The notes under the pieces were generated by a model. The model did no database searches, was not told where the DNA came from, and was given only the letters and a program-made list of their open reading frames with translations. Position numbers and translations under genes: made by a program. From Paracoccaceae bacterium (GTDB taxonomy: Bacteria; Pseudomonadota; Alphaproteobacteria; Rhodobacterales; Rhodobacteraceae), in NCBI GenBank assembly GCA_013214575.1, contig JABSSD010000209.1:1-64000 (forward strand): DNA of 64,000 nt. Reading direction: 5' to 3'. Shown here piece by piece: positions 19,050 to 27,909 of the stretch (its first letter is position 1; every line of letters begins with the position of its first letter).

Positions 19050-20444
19050 ATGTCCCAATATGACGTCATCATCATCGGTGCAGGCCCCGGCGGCTATGTC
19101 TCGGCCATCCGCTGCGCCCAACTGGGCCTGAAAACCGCCATCGTCGAGGGCCGCGAGACCCTGGGTGGCACCTGCCTGAACGTCGGCTGTATCCCCTCCA
19201 AGGCGCTGCTGCACGCCACCCATATGCTGCACGAGGCCGAGCATAATTTCACCAAGATGGGCCTCAAGGGAAAATCGCCCTCGGTCGACTGGAAGCAGAT
19301 GAAATCCTACAAGGACGAGGTCATCGGACAGAACACCGTCGGCGTCGAATTCCTGATGAAGAAGAACAAGATCGACTGGCTAAAGGGCTGGGCCTCGATC
19401 CCGGCCGCCGGTCAGGTCAAGGTCGGCGACGAGATCCACCAGACCAAGAACATCGTCATCGCCTCCGGCTCGGTGCCGTCCTCGCTGCCCGGTGTTGAGG
19501 TCGACAATGACAAGGGCGTCGTGGTGGATTCAACCGGCGCACTAGAGCTGCCCAAGGTGCCCAAGAAAATGGTCGTCATCGGCGCCGGTGTGATCGGCCT
19601 GGAACTGGGCTCAGTCTATGCCCGTCTCGGGTCAGATGTCACCGTGGTGGAATACCTCGACGCGATCTGTCCCGGCATGGACAAGGACGTGCAGCGCAGC
19701 TTCAAGCGCATCCTGGAAAAACAGGGTCTCAAATTCATCATGGGCGCTGCGGTGCAGGGCGTTGAGGCCTCCAAGACCAAAGCCAAGGTGCGCTACCAGT
19801 CCAAAAAGGGCGGCGACGAGGTGGTGATCGACGCCGATGTGGTGCTGGTTGCAACGGGGCGCAAACCCTATGCCGAGGGCCTCGGGCTTGACGCCTTGGG
19901 GGTGACGCTGACCAAACGCGGCCAGATTGCGACGGATGCCAAATGGGCCACCAATGTACCCGGCGTCTATGCCATTGGCGACGTCATCGAAGGCCCGATG
20001 CTGGCCCATAAGGCCGAGGACGAAGGCATGGCGGTGGCCGAGGTGATTGCCGGCAAACATGGCCATGTGAACTATGGCGTCATCCCCGGCGTGGTCTACA
20101 CCACGCCCGAGGTCGCCACCGTTGGCCAAACCGAGGATGCGCTGAAGGCCGAAGGTCGCAAGATTAAGGTCGGCAAGTTCATGTTCATGGGCAACGGCCG
20201 CGCCAAGGCGGTGCATCAGGGTGACGGCTTTGTGAAACTGATCGTCGACAAGGAAACGGACCGCATCCTGGGCTGCGCCATCATCGGCCCCGGCGCCGGC
20301 GATCTGATCCACGAGATCTGTGTGGCGATGGAGTTCGGCGCCTCAGCCGAAGACATCGCCCTGACCTGCCACGCCCACCCCACCTTCTCCGAAGCGGTCC
20401 GCGAAGCAGCACTGGCCTGCGGCAGTGGCGCCATTCACAGCTAA
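19050..20444 (+). CDS. lpd: Dihydrolipoyl dehydrogenase (E3)
   Basis: E3 reoxidises the lipoyl groups of E2 with FAD and NAD. The 464-aa protein has the FAD loop [14 protein letters not shown] at about 7-20, the redox disulfide [13 protein letters not shown] (C41 and C46), the NAD loop [22 protein letters not shown] segment [20 protein letters not shown], and the C-terminal [13 protein letters not shown] that supplies the catalytic histidine. By position it is the E3 of the 2-oxoglutarate dehydrogenase complex. The insert between it and sucB means it may use its own promoter. AAAGGACCACATAA precedes the ATG. Confidence 0.97.
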   Translation: MSQYDVIIIGAGPGGYVSAIRCAQLGLKTAIVEGRETLGGTCLNVGCIPSKALLHATHMLHEAEHNFTKMGLKGKSPSVDWKQMKSYKDEVIGQNTVGVEFLMKKNKIDWLKGWASIPAAGQVKVGDEIHQTKNIVIASGSVPSSLPGVEVDNDKGVVVDSTGALELPKVPKKMVVIGAGVIGLELGSVYARLGSDVTVVEYLDAICPGMDKDVQRSFKRILEKQGLKFIMGAAVQGVEASKTKAKVRYQSKKGGDEVVIDADVVLVATGRKPYAEGLGLDALGVTLTKRGQIATDAKWATNVPGVYAIGDVIEGPMLAHKAEDEGMAVAEVIAGKHGHVNYGVIPGVVYTTPEVATVGQTEDALKAEGRKIKVGKFMFMGNGRAKAVHQGDGFVKLIVDKETDRILGCAIIGPGAGDLIHEICVAMEFGASAEDIALTCHAHPTFSEAVREAALACGSGAIHS

Positions 20445-20467
20445 GGTGCTGCGATAGAAACACCTTG

Positions 20468-20497
20468 AAAGGCAGTCCCATCCGGGGCTGCCTTTTG
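20468..20497 (+). terminator. Rho-independent terminator of lpd
   Basis: AAAGGCAG at 20468-20475 pairs with CTGCCTTTT at 20488-20496, with inner TCCC/GGGG pairing, and the stem runs into a short T-run. It is 24 nt after the lpd stop. Confidence 0.85.
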
Positions 20498-20596
20498 CTA
20501 TATAACCGGACCTGCCGCCCTCAAAGACTCGCCTCTTGCAAAAATCAAATGTTCCCTTTATGTTCCATAAAGAAAATCCAAAAGATAGGACATTAA

Positions 20597-21001
20597 ATGA
20601 TCAAGGGAAGCTGCCTTTGTGGCAGAGTGAAATTTCAGATTTCGGGCGAACCATATTCATTGAGCTATTGTCATTGCTCAAGATGCCGCAAAGCTGCGGG
20701 GGTGTTTTCTGCGGTGCTTATCGGCAAGGCCGACGATCTTCAGATCACAGAAGGGCAAGATATGATTGCCAGGTTCAAACCTGCAACTGACGCCAAGTTT
20801 GAGCGCTGTTTCTGCAAGGACTGCGGCAGCTCTCTGGGCGATATGGCCAGTGGTGATGCATATGTCATCGCGGCTTCTGCTCTTGATGATGATCCCAAAA
20901 TACGGCCGACACTTCATATCCATACCGCGTCAAAACCTGATTGGTATGACATCGTTGATGACTTGAAGAAATTTGAGGGCGATTACGTTCTTGAGAAATG
21001 A
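20597..21001 (+). CDS. GFA family zinc-binding protein
   Basis: The 134-aa protein matches the GFA (glutathione-dependent formaldehyde-activating-like) fold, a small zinc domain. The cysteine sets are SCLCGRVKF at 5-13, YCHCSRCRKAAG at 24-35 and CFCKDCGSSL at about 71-80. Many members are not proven to act on formaldehyde, so only the family is assigned. Its GC content is below that of neighbouring central-metabolism genes, but the gene looks intact. It follows the lpd terminator and stands alone. Confidence 0.85.
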   Translation: MIKGSCLCGRVKFQISGEPYSLSYCHCSRCRKAAGVFSAVLIGKADDLQITEGQDMIARFKPATDAKFERCFCKDCGSSLGDMASGDAYVIAASALDDDPKIRPTLHIHTASKPDWYDIVDDLKKFEGDYVLEK

Positions 21002-21130
21002 CTCTGCGTTTGATCCCGGGGTGAAGATCATCGCAATTCATAATTTCGCCTTTTTACTTGGCCGAACGCCCTATTTAGGCTCTATTTAGACTGCGTTATT
21101 TAACTGGTACAAGTTCAGAAAGGACATGCC

Positions 21131-21439
21131 ATGGCCGTTTCACTTCAGGTGATCTATCCGATCAGCGATGGAAAAACATTTGATTTTGACTATTACACCA
21201 GCACCCATTTTGATTTGGTGGGCGAACATATGGGCCCACATATGGAGAGTATGCTGGTCACCAAGGGGCTGGCCGGCGGTCCCGATGTACCGCCGGGGAT
21301 TTTTGCTGTGGCCTCCTTGCTGTTCAAAGATCAGGACGCCCTGAACGCCGCCATGCAGGTCGCAGGCCCAGTTCTGGAGGACATCCCAAATTTCACCAAC
21401 GTGCAACCGCAGATGTTGATCGGCGAGGTCATCAGCTAG
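21131..21439 (+). CDS. EthD family protein
   Basis: The 102-aa protein has the ferredoxin-like EthD fold: VIYPISDGKTFDFDYYTSTHFDLVGEHM, with the characteristic Y-x-x-x-H-x-x-L-V spacing, and a C-terminal NVQPQMLIGEV strand. EthD was described in ethyl tert-butyl ether degradation, but most family members have no proven role. GAAAGGAC precedes the ATG. It is a monocistronic gene facing plsC. Confidence 0.85.
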   Translation: MAVSLQVIYPISDGKTFDFDYYTSTHFDLVGEHMGPHMESMLVTKGLAGGPDVPPGIFAVASLLFKDQDALNAAMQVAGPVLEDIPNFTNVQPQMLIGEVIS

Positions 21440-21519
21440 GCACGGCCAAGGTACAAGCTAGACTGGGGCCACAGGGTAACCCATGGGTTACCCTGAACAG
21501 ACCCTGAACCAAGCCTCTC

Positions 21520-22272
21520 TCAGCCCGCCTGTTTGGCGGCGGCGGGCGCCGGATCAAACCCGGCTTCGCGCATCAATGCGTCCGATCCGGCCTCGACCCG
21601 CTGTTCCAGAAGATTCAGGAACTCTTTGCGCTCCAACCCCGGTTCAATCGGCTCCAGGAATTCGATCACCGCCACACCGGGAAGCCGGGTAATGCCCTTG
21701 CGCGGCCACATTAGACCAACATTGACGGCAACCGGCACACAGGTCTGGTTCAGTTGTTCATAGAGCACCCCGGCGCCAACCTTATAGGGTGCCTTGACCC
21801 CGGGCACGACGCGGGTGCCCTGGGCAAAGATGATCAGCTGCCCGGCCTCCTCCTCGCCTGCTTCGACGTCCTGGACCATCTTGTCGATGGCGCCGCCCCG
21901 TTTGGCCCGATCCACAGCAACACAGCCCAGCAACCGGGCATATTGGCCAATCACCGGCATCCGCAGAATTTCCTTTTTCATGATGAAACGCCCCGTCGGC
22001 AGCGCCGCAAAGATCATCAGGATATCCAGAAACGACTGGTGCTTGGCGGCGATCAGCGCCCCGCCCTGCGGTGGTGTGCCGCGCACTTCGCAGCGGATTC
22101 CAACCATCCAGCCGGCCGTCCACATGATCCAGTTCGCATAGGCCTTGCAGCAGGCCCGCGCCCCGTCCTTACTAAAGATCGCCCAGGGCGCATATAACAG
22201 GCCAATGACAAACATCATTGGGTACATCTGCACCGAGAACAGCATCGCCCGCAGGCGCTGGAGGGGGGTCAT
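21520..22272 (-). CDS. plsC: 1-acyl-sn-glycerol-3-phosphate acyltransferase
   Basis: PlsC acylates lysophosphatidic acid to phosphatidic acid at the inner membrane. From the ATG at 22272 the protein has 250 aa; a GTG one codon upstream is also possible. One or two N-terminal helices are followed by the acyltransferase motif KHQSFLD (H78 and D83, HX4D), then RFIMKKEILRMP and FAQGTRVVPG. The ATG shares one base with the ftsX stop (TGATG), so translation is probably coupled to ftsX. A plsC after ftsEX links envelope growth with phospholipid synthesis by position only. Confidence 0.93.
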   Translation of the reverse strand: MTPLQRLRAMLFSVQMYPMMFVIGLLYAPWAIFSKDGARACCKAYANWIMWTAGWMVGIRCEVRGTPPQGGALIAAKHQSFLDILMIFAALPTGRFIMKKEILRMPVIGQYARLLGCVAVDRAKRGGAIDKMVQDVEAGEEEAGQLIIFAQGTRVVPGVKAPYKVGAGVLYEQLNQTCVPVAVNVGLMWPRKGITRLPGVAVIEFLEPIEPGLERKEFLNLLEQRVEAGSDALMREAGFDPAPAAAKQAG

Positions 22273-23168
22273 CACGTCAAATCTCCTAATCTTTTCTTTG
22301 CGGCGCGGCTGGTGGCGACAAAGGCCACCAGAGCCCCAAGCAGCGGAATAGCCAGCGGCATCAACCAGCCCCAGCTGACAAATCCCAGGCCGGTCAAAAA
22401 TCCGCCCTCCTCCGAGGCCGCAGGCATCAGCCAGACGCCAATCATGCCCAGTGCGACGCCAACGCTGCAGCCGGCCAGCGCCCGCAGGGTGAACCGGCGC
22501 ACAAAGGCATGGGCAATATAATCATCCTGAGCCCCCACCAGCCGCAGCACCTCGATCACCTGCGCATTGGCCGCCAGCGCCGCATTGGCCGCCAGCGTGA
22601 TCATCCCGGCCATAGCGCCGCCGATCAGCAGGATCGAGAACAGCCCCAACCGCCGCAGCGACCGCGCCGCATCCACTAGCGGCTTGCGCCAGCGAGAGTG
22701 GTCATCCAGCACCGCCCCCGGCACCTCGGCCTGCAGCCGCAGCCGCAGCCCCTCGGCGTCATATCCGGTTTCCGTCTCCAGCACCTCGATCAGTTGCGGC
22801 ACCGGCAGGCTGTCCAGCGGCAGTTCCGCGCCGAACCAGGGCGCCAGCAGCGCCGCCTGCTCCTCTGCGGTCAGCGCCCGCGCCGAGGCCACACCGGGGG
22901 TTTGCGCCAGCACCGTCAGCGCCGCCTGCGTCTGTGCCGCCCGTTGATCGGCCGGCGCATTGATGCGCAGCGTTGCCGCCCGCGCCAGCTCATCCGCCCA
23001 GCGATCCGCCAACCGCCCCGAGGCCAGCGACAGCGCCAGCGCAAACACCGCCAGAAAGGCCATCGCAGCCGCTACAAACAAGGTCAGATGCGCGGTAAAG
23101 CCGCTTGGCGGCACCACCCGGTCGGCCTGCGCATCGCCAACAATCAGCTGCCGGATACGGCCGCTCAT
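22272..23168 (-). CDS. ftsX: Cell division protein FtsX
   Basis: FtsX is the membrane partner of FtsE and controls periplasmic peptidoglycan amidases during septation. The 298-aa protein has a cytoplasmic N-terminus, a first helix near 26-50, a periplasmic domain of about 100 residues, and three C-terminal helices, with the FtsX-family core FSILLIGGAMAGMITLAANAALAANAQVIEVLRLVGAQDDYI. It overlaps ftsE by 4 nt (ATGA) and plsC by 1 nt. Confidence 0.93.
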   Translation of the reverse strand: MSGRIRQLIVGDAQADRVVPPSGFTAHLTLFVAAAMAFLAVFALALSLASGRLADRWADELARAATLRINAPADQRAAQTQAALTVLAQTPGVASARALTAEEQAALLAPWFGAELPLDSLPVPQLIEVLETETGYDAEGLRLRLQAEVPGAVLDDHSRWRKPLVDAARSLRRLGLFSILLIGGAMAGMITLAANAALAANAQVIEVLRLVGAQDDYIAHAFVRRFTLRALAGCSVGVALGMIGVWLMPAASEEGGFLTGLGFVSWGWLMPLAIPLLGALVAFVATSRAAKKRLGDLT

Positions 23169-23842
23169 AGATCCGCCCCCGCCAATTGCAATCGCTTGTC
23201 CGAAATCCGCAACACCCGTGTCTGCACCTGATTTTTGGCGGCCCGTATCAGAGCCAGATCATGGGTGGCAACCAATATGGTCTTGCCCATACGGTTCAGC
23301 TCCACCAGCAATTGCAACAGCCGTTGCGACATTTCCCAATCTACGTTGCCGGTGGGCTCATCCGCAATCACCACTTCCGGCGACAGAATGACCGCCCGCG
23401 CCAGCGCCGCGCGCTGCCTCTCGCCACCGGACAGCTCTGGCGGCTTGGCATCGGCGCGCTCGGACAGGCCGACCCAATCCATCAAGTCCCGCAGATTGGC
23501 CTGTTCCTGTGCCAGATCCTTGCCCGACACCGTCAGCGGCAGGGCGATATTCTCCACCACCGGCAGGTGATCCAGAAACCGGCAGTCCTGATGCACAACC
23601 CCAACGCGGCGCCGCAGCATCGCCATCTGATCGCGGTCCAGCCCTTTGACATCCATGTTAAACGCCCGCACCCGCCCCGAGGTCGGGCTCAGCGCGCCGT
23701 AGCACAGCTTCAGCAGCGTTGTCTTGCCCGCCCCCGAAGGACCGGTCAGAAAGTGGAACGACCCCGGCGCCAGCTGCGCCGACACATTGGTCAGCAGCTC
23801 GCCACCCCCGTAATTGTAGCCTACATTGTCCAGTTCGATCAC
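23165..23842 (-). CDS. ftsE: Cell division ATP-binding protein FtsE
   Basis: FtsE is the ABC ATPase of the FtsEX complex. The 225-aa protein has Walker A GPSGAGKT at 34-41, the Q-loop region VGVVHQD, the ABC signature LSGGERQRAALARA near 138-151, Walker B VVIADEPT, and the H-switch ATHD. It is the first gene of ftsE-ftsX-plsC and diverges from the zinc-ribbon protein gene at 24040. Confidence 0.95.
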   Translation of the reverse strand: MIELDNVGYNYGGGELLTNVSAQLAPGSFHFLTGPSGAGKTTLLKLCYGALSPTSGRVRAFNMDVKGLDRDQMAMLRRRVGVVHQDCRFLDHLPVVENIALPLTVSGKDLAQEQANLRDLMDWVGLSERADAKPPELSGGERQRAALARAVILSPEVVIADEPTGNVDWEMSQRLLQLLVELNRMGKTILVATHDLALIRAAKNQVQTRVLRISDKRLQLAGADL

Positions 23843-24039
23843 GGCTGCCCCCTGCGTATATCCAATCCGTTGTGCCCTAGCAGCGGGGTAGTTTCAATGG
23901 GCCGCGCTGTTGCCGACAATCCCCGGCTTGGCCAGAGCACTCGAGCCGTTTCAATTGTCTCTTTCTTGAGGAGGCGGAACTGCTTATGGTCGCTGGAAAA
24001 GTACCATCCGACAGGAGCTTATAGCTCAGGAGACACAGA

Positions 24040-25017
24040 ATGCGGCTGACATGTCCAAACTGCGACGCCCAATACGAGGTCCCGGACGAGGTCATTCCGC
24101 CCGAAGGCCGGGACGTGCAATGCTCCAACTGCGGCGATACCTGGTATCAGACAGGCGCCAATGCCACCGCAGCCGCGGCGCTTGATGCCCCCTCCGAGGC
24201 CGCGCCCGCTCAGCCCGATCACGTCGCAGAGCAGCCCGCAGAACATCTCGCAGAACAACTCACTGAGCAAACCATCCGGCAAGCCGACGCAATGCAGGCT
24301 CAGCAAGACGCGGCCAATGATGAAGACACGCAGCCGCAGCCCGCAGCCGCAGCGCCTTTGGCGGCCCCGACTCCAGCCCCTGAACCGGATGTTGCCGCCG
24401 CGCCCGAAGCTGAAATCGACATGGAACCGGCTGAGAAGGATGACCCGGACGAGGCCCCAGTTGAAGCGCCGCCCCATAGCGGGCTGGCGCGTGGAATAGA
24501 TCCCTCGGTCACCGGTATTTTGCGCGAAGAAGCCAAGCGCGAGGCCAAGCTGAGAGCCGCCGAAGGCACCGGGCTGGAATCCCAGCCGGATCTGGGTCTG
24601 GATGCGGAACCCGAAGACGAGGTCTCGCGGCGGGCCCACCAGGCACGCGATCGCATGGCGCGGCTAAAGGGCGAGAACCCGGCCCTTCTGGCGGCTGCCG
24701 ACAGCGGCTCACGGCGCGGGTTGCTGCCGGATATAGAGGAAATCAACTCAACCCTGCGGGCCAGCGGCGCCCCCGCGGGAGCGACCTCCATTGCGCCTGA
24801 ATCAGGCCACCCACCCCGCCGCAAAAGCGGATTTTCGCGCGGCTTTGCGCTTGTCATCTTGCTGGCGCTTGCTCTGGTGCTGACCTACACCAACGCGCCT
24901 CAGATCGCGAACACCCTACCGCAGGCAGATCCTTACCTCAGTTCCTATGTGGCCTCGGTTGATCAGGCCCGCCTGTGGCTGGACGCCAAGGTAAGCGGCT
25001 TGCAGCCCAGCCAATAG
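24040..25017 (+). CDS. Membrane protein with N-terminal MJ0042-type zinc ribbon
   Basis: The 325-aa protein starts MRLTCPNCDAQYEVPDEVIP, followed by QCSNCGDTWYQ, giving a CxxC...CxxC zinc ribbon over residues 5-38. Residues about 45-150 are an Ala/Pro/Glu/Gln-rich disordered linker. One transmembrane helix is near 269-286 (GFALVILLALALVLTYT), with a short C-terminal tail. It is divergent from ftsE. AGGAGA lies close upstream of the start. The ribbon is probably cytoplasmic; its ligand is unknown. Confidence 0.85.
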   Translation: MRLTCPNCDAQYEVPDEVIPPEGRDVQCSNCGDTWYQTGANATAAAALDAPSEAAPAQPDHVAEQPAEHLAEQLTEQTIRQADAMQAQQDAANDEDTQPQPAAAAPLAAPTPAPEPDVAAAPEAEIDMEPAEKDDPDEAPVEAPPHSGLARGIDPSVTGILREEAKREAKLRAAEGTGLESQPDLGLDAEPEDEVSRRAHQARDRMARLKGENPALLAAADSGSRRGLLPDIEEINSTLRASGAPAGATSIAPESGHPPRRKSGFSRGFALVILLALALVLTYTNAPQIANTLPQADPYLSSYVASVDQARLWLDAKVSGLQPSQ

Positions 25018-25140
25018 CCCGCAAAGCCCCAGTTTTCTGCACCAGCTTTCTGCGCCAGCTTTCTGGACTGACGCGGACCCATGGTAACCGCCGAGGCTAA
25101 GGCCATGGGGTGAGGGCAAGTGCAGGTGTTTTGGCGGCTG

Positions 25141-25166
25141 TAGGGTGCGTGCTTGCACGCACCACG
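25141..25166 (+). repeat. TAGGGTGCGTGC palindromic repeat, copy 1
   Basis: TAGGGTGCGTGC, then TT, then GCACGCACCACG form a palindrome with a GGTGCGTGC/GCACGCACC stem. The same 26-bp sequence occurs in inverted orientation at 29279-29306. The two copies flank the DUF4175 and lysA genes. Confidence 0.75.
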
Positions 25167-25172
25167 CCTGCT

Positions 25173-25232
25173 AAATCGGAGCCTGTTAAGTCGGAGCACA
25201 ACAAACCGGAGCACATCAAGCCGGAGCGGCTC
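25173..25232 (+). repeat. Four tandem 15-bp units
   Basis: Four 15-bp units follow each other at 25173, 25188, 25203 and 25218, each of the form AARYCGGAGC plus five variable bases. The last unit runs into the stop codon of the DUF4175 gene. It lies directly next to the palindromic repeat at 25141. Confidence 0.8.
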
Positions 25233-27870
25233 AGAACTGGTCCAGCAACCGCCGCAGATAGCCGCGCTCGCCCTCACTGCGCTGACGCTCATCCGCCCGG
25301 CGGCGAATTTCTTCCAGCAGATCCCAGGCCCGGCGATAGGCACGGCCTGCGCCGATACGGCCGCCGTCATCACCCGCTCCATCGCGGCCCTCGGGCTGGT
25401 CACGGCCCAGTGGGTCCAACCGGCTGCCCTGACTGGCAGAGTTGCGACCTGACTGGCTGCCGGCCTGGCCGGGCTGCTGCTCTGCCAGCGCCTCGCCCAG
25501 CGCCCGCATGCCCTCGCGCAGCCGTTCCATTGCCTCGGCCTGCTGGTCGATGGCCTCGGCCAAATCCCCCTGTTCCAGCGCCTGCTGGGCACCGTCCATC
25601 GCCCGCCCGGCGTCTTCCAAGGACTGCCGCGTGGCATCGCCCTCTTCGCTGCTGCCCAGCGGCAGGCCGTTTTGCTGCCGCTGCAATTCCTGGCGCAGCG
25701 CTTGCTGGCGCTCAGCCAGAGAGCCCCCCGGAGATTGCGCCCCATCCTGACCCCGACCCGACTGGGCACGACCGTCCTGACCCTGCTGTTGGCCCTGCTG
25801 GCCGTCGCCGCCCTGACCGCCCTCATGGGTCTGGCCCTGACCCAAGCCGCCATTGCGGCCCTGATTCTTCTCGCTCTCGCCTTTGCCGGCCCCGGGATTG
25901 AACTGCTCCTGCAAATCGCGGAATGCCTGATCCGACAGCCCCTGCTGCTGTTTCAGCGTCTCCGCCAGCCCTTCCATCGCCTGCTGACCTTCGCTGCCAC
26001 CCTGGCCCTGCTGGCTTTCGGTGATCCGCATGTTTTCCATCATCTGCTGCAATTCCTGCAACGCCTGCTCGGCCTCGGCCATGCGGCCCTGCTCCATCAG
26101 CTCCTGAATGCGGTCCATCATCGCCTGCAGGTCATCCTGCGACAGCTGCATCATGTTCTCGGGCAGCTCGCCCTGTTTCAGCACCTCGCCATTGGCCTCG
26201 GCCTGACGCTGTAGCTGGCGCATGTAATTCTCGGTCGCCTGGCGCAGCTCCTGCATCAGCTCGGCGATCTCCTGATCGCTGGCCCCGTCGCGCATTGCCT
26301 GGCTCAGTCGCTCCCGCGCCCGCCGCAACCGCTCCAGCGCATCGCCCACATCGCCGTCTTCCAGTATCAGCGCCAGATCCCACAACGCGGTGACAATCTC
26401 GTCCTGATGCTCGGGGCTCAGCCCGGCGGCCGCATAGGCCTCCAGCCGTCGCAGGATCATCCGCATCCGCAAATAGGCCGACGGGCTGCGAAACTGCCCC
26501 TCGGGATGATCGGTCAGCGTCCGCATGATCTGCGCCACCCGAGGCGCATTGCTGCGCGCCCACAGCAGATCCCGCCGCTGCTCCACCACCGCTGCCGCCA
26601 GCGGATCAAAGAACCGCCGCGCCAGCAGCCTGGCGCCAAATCCGGCTGCCTCGCCCCGCTGTTCGGCGCCATCGCGCACCTCAAAACTGTAGATCACCGG
26701 CAGATTGGCCCAGGGGTGCTGCGAGAAATCATCAATCAGATGTCCGGTGAACTCGCGCCGGTCCCCACTCAGTGGCAACGGCAGATCCAGCACAATGGCG
26801 CCGCGCGGATCGGGATCAGCCGCCAGGCCATGGCGGCGGTCCAGCGCCAGCAGATCCAGCGTAATCCGCACCTCGCCGCCGACGACCCCATAGTCATCCA
26901 GCGCCGCAAACGGCAGCGACATGGTGCCATCCGGCTCTATCTCGGTCTGCCCCGCCACCGAGATCTGTGGCGGGCCGTCCGCAACTACCTTGACCTGCCA
27001 GCTCTGCCCGCCAGCACCCTCAATCGTCAGCTCCCCGGCCTGGGTCACCGCAAACTCCTGCTGGCCAGCCGCCGCCGAGGGCTGCTCTCCACTGGGGTCA
27101 GAACGGGGGCCAGAATTGGGGTCAGAACTGCGGCCAGACACCGTCTCGGCCAGCGTCAGCGCCCCCACCTGACCGTAAAACCGCAGCGTCACCTTTGTGC
27201 CCCGTGGCAGCGTCAGCTTCGCGTCGTTGATGTCATTCAGATACAGTGTCGGCAAGCCGGTATAGCGCGGCGGCTGCAGCCAGCCCTCCCAGCTCGGACC
27301 GCTCATCGCGGACGCCGCTCCCAGTCCCAGATCGCGCATGGTGCCAAGCCGCAGAATTGAGCCGAACAGCAGCGCAACCACCAGCGCCAGCAGTGCCACA
27401 AACCGCAGCGCATAAGGATCCGCCGCCGCGATCTGTAAATTGGGCTGCGGCGCACGGGCGCTGGCCGCACGGGTCGCCATCCGCAGCTGATGGGCCTGCC
27501 ACAGATCGGTTGAGGCGGCGTCATCCCGGCCAATGGCCTGCGCATCCATCAGGGCATTGATGGGCCGTCCCGGCAGGGTTTCATCCAAGCGCGCCAGTGC
27601 CTGCGCCCAGCTCGGCCAGCGCAGCTGCCGCAGCCCCCAGATCAGGCTTGCCACGGCACCCAGCAGGGACACAATCGCCGCCGCCCAGACCAGTTCAACC
27701 GGCAACACTTGGTGCAAGCCCAGCATCAGCGCGGCCAGCGCCAGCATGACAACCGAGGCCAGCGGCCAAAAGGCCCGCAGACTGGTTTCCGCAATCATCC
27801 CCAGCCGCGTCAGCCGGATCGGCCAACGCAGGTGTTTCAGCTTTGCCTTGGGCCCGGCTGATATGGCCAT
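25231..27870 (-). CDS. DUF4175 (TIGR02302-type) large membrane protein
   Basis: The 879-aa protein has N-terminal helices near 34-51, 56-80 and 150-175, an extracytoplasmic Ig-like or beta-rich part (RYTGLPTLYLND, PRGTKVTLRFYGQVG), a long helical middle with repeated E/Q/M heptads (residues about 530-690, likely coiled coil), and a very Gln/Gly-rich tail (about 690-770). This is the architecture of the alphaproteobacterial DUF4175/TIGR02302 family, which has no established function. It lies between lysA and the zinc-ribbon protein. The tail composition suggests a disordered region. Confidence 0.88.
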   Translation of the reverse strand: MAISAGPKAKLKHLRWPIRLTRLGMIAETSLRAFWPLASVVMLALAALMLGLHQVLPVELVWAAAIVSLLGAVASLIWGLRQLRWPSWAQALARLDETLPGRPINALMDAQAIGRDDAASTDLWQAHQLRMATRAASARAPQPNLQIAAADPYALRFVALLALVVALLFGSILRLGTMRDLGLGAASAMSGPSWEGWLQPPRYTGLPTLYLNDINDAKLTLPRGTKVTLRFYGQVGALTLAETVSGRSSDPNSGPRSDPSGEQPSAAAGQQEFAVTQAGELTIEGAGGQSWQVKVVADGPPQISVAGQTEIEPDGTMSLPFAALDDYGVVGGEVRITLDLLALDRRHGLAADPDPRGAIVLDLPLPLSGDRREFTGHLIDDFSQHPWANLPVIYSFEVRDGAEQRGEAAGFGARLLARRFFDPLAAAVVEQRRDLLWARSNAPRVAQIMRTLTDHPEGQFRSPSAYLRMRMILRRLEAYAAAGLSPEHQDEIVTALWDLALILEDGDVGDALERLRRARERLSQAMRDGASDQEIAELMQELRQATENYMRQLQRQAEANGEVLKQGELPENMMQLSQDDLQAMMDRIQELMEQGRMAEAEQALQELQQMMENMRITESQQGQGGSEGQQAMEGLAETLKQQQGLSDQAFRDLQEQFNPGAGKGESEKNQGRNGGLGQGQTHEGGQGGDGQQGQQQGQDGRAQSGRGQDGAQSPGGSLAERQQALRQELQRQQNGLPLGSSEEGDATRQSLEDAGRAMDGAQQALEQGDLAEAIDQQAEAMERLREGMRALGEALAEQQPGQAGSQSGRNSASQGSRLDPLGRDQPEGRDGAGDDGGRIGAGRAYRRAWDLLEEIRRRADERQRSEGERGYLRRLLDQF

Positions 27871-27909
27871 ATCTGCAACGTCTCCAACCGGCTCACACAG
27901 GGGATCGCG

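Noticed and set aside
25110-25901. Plus-strand frame containing KSEPV/KSEHN/KPEHI/KPERL pentads
   Set aside because: The pentads are just the 15-bp tandem repeat read in frame; the rest is antisense to the DUF4175 gene.
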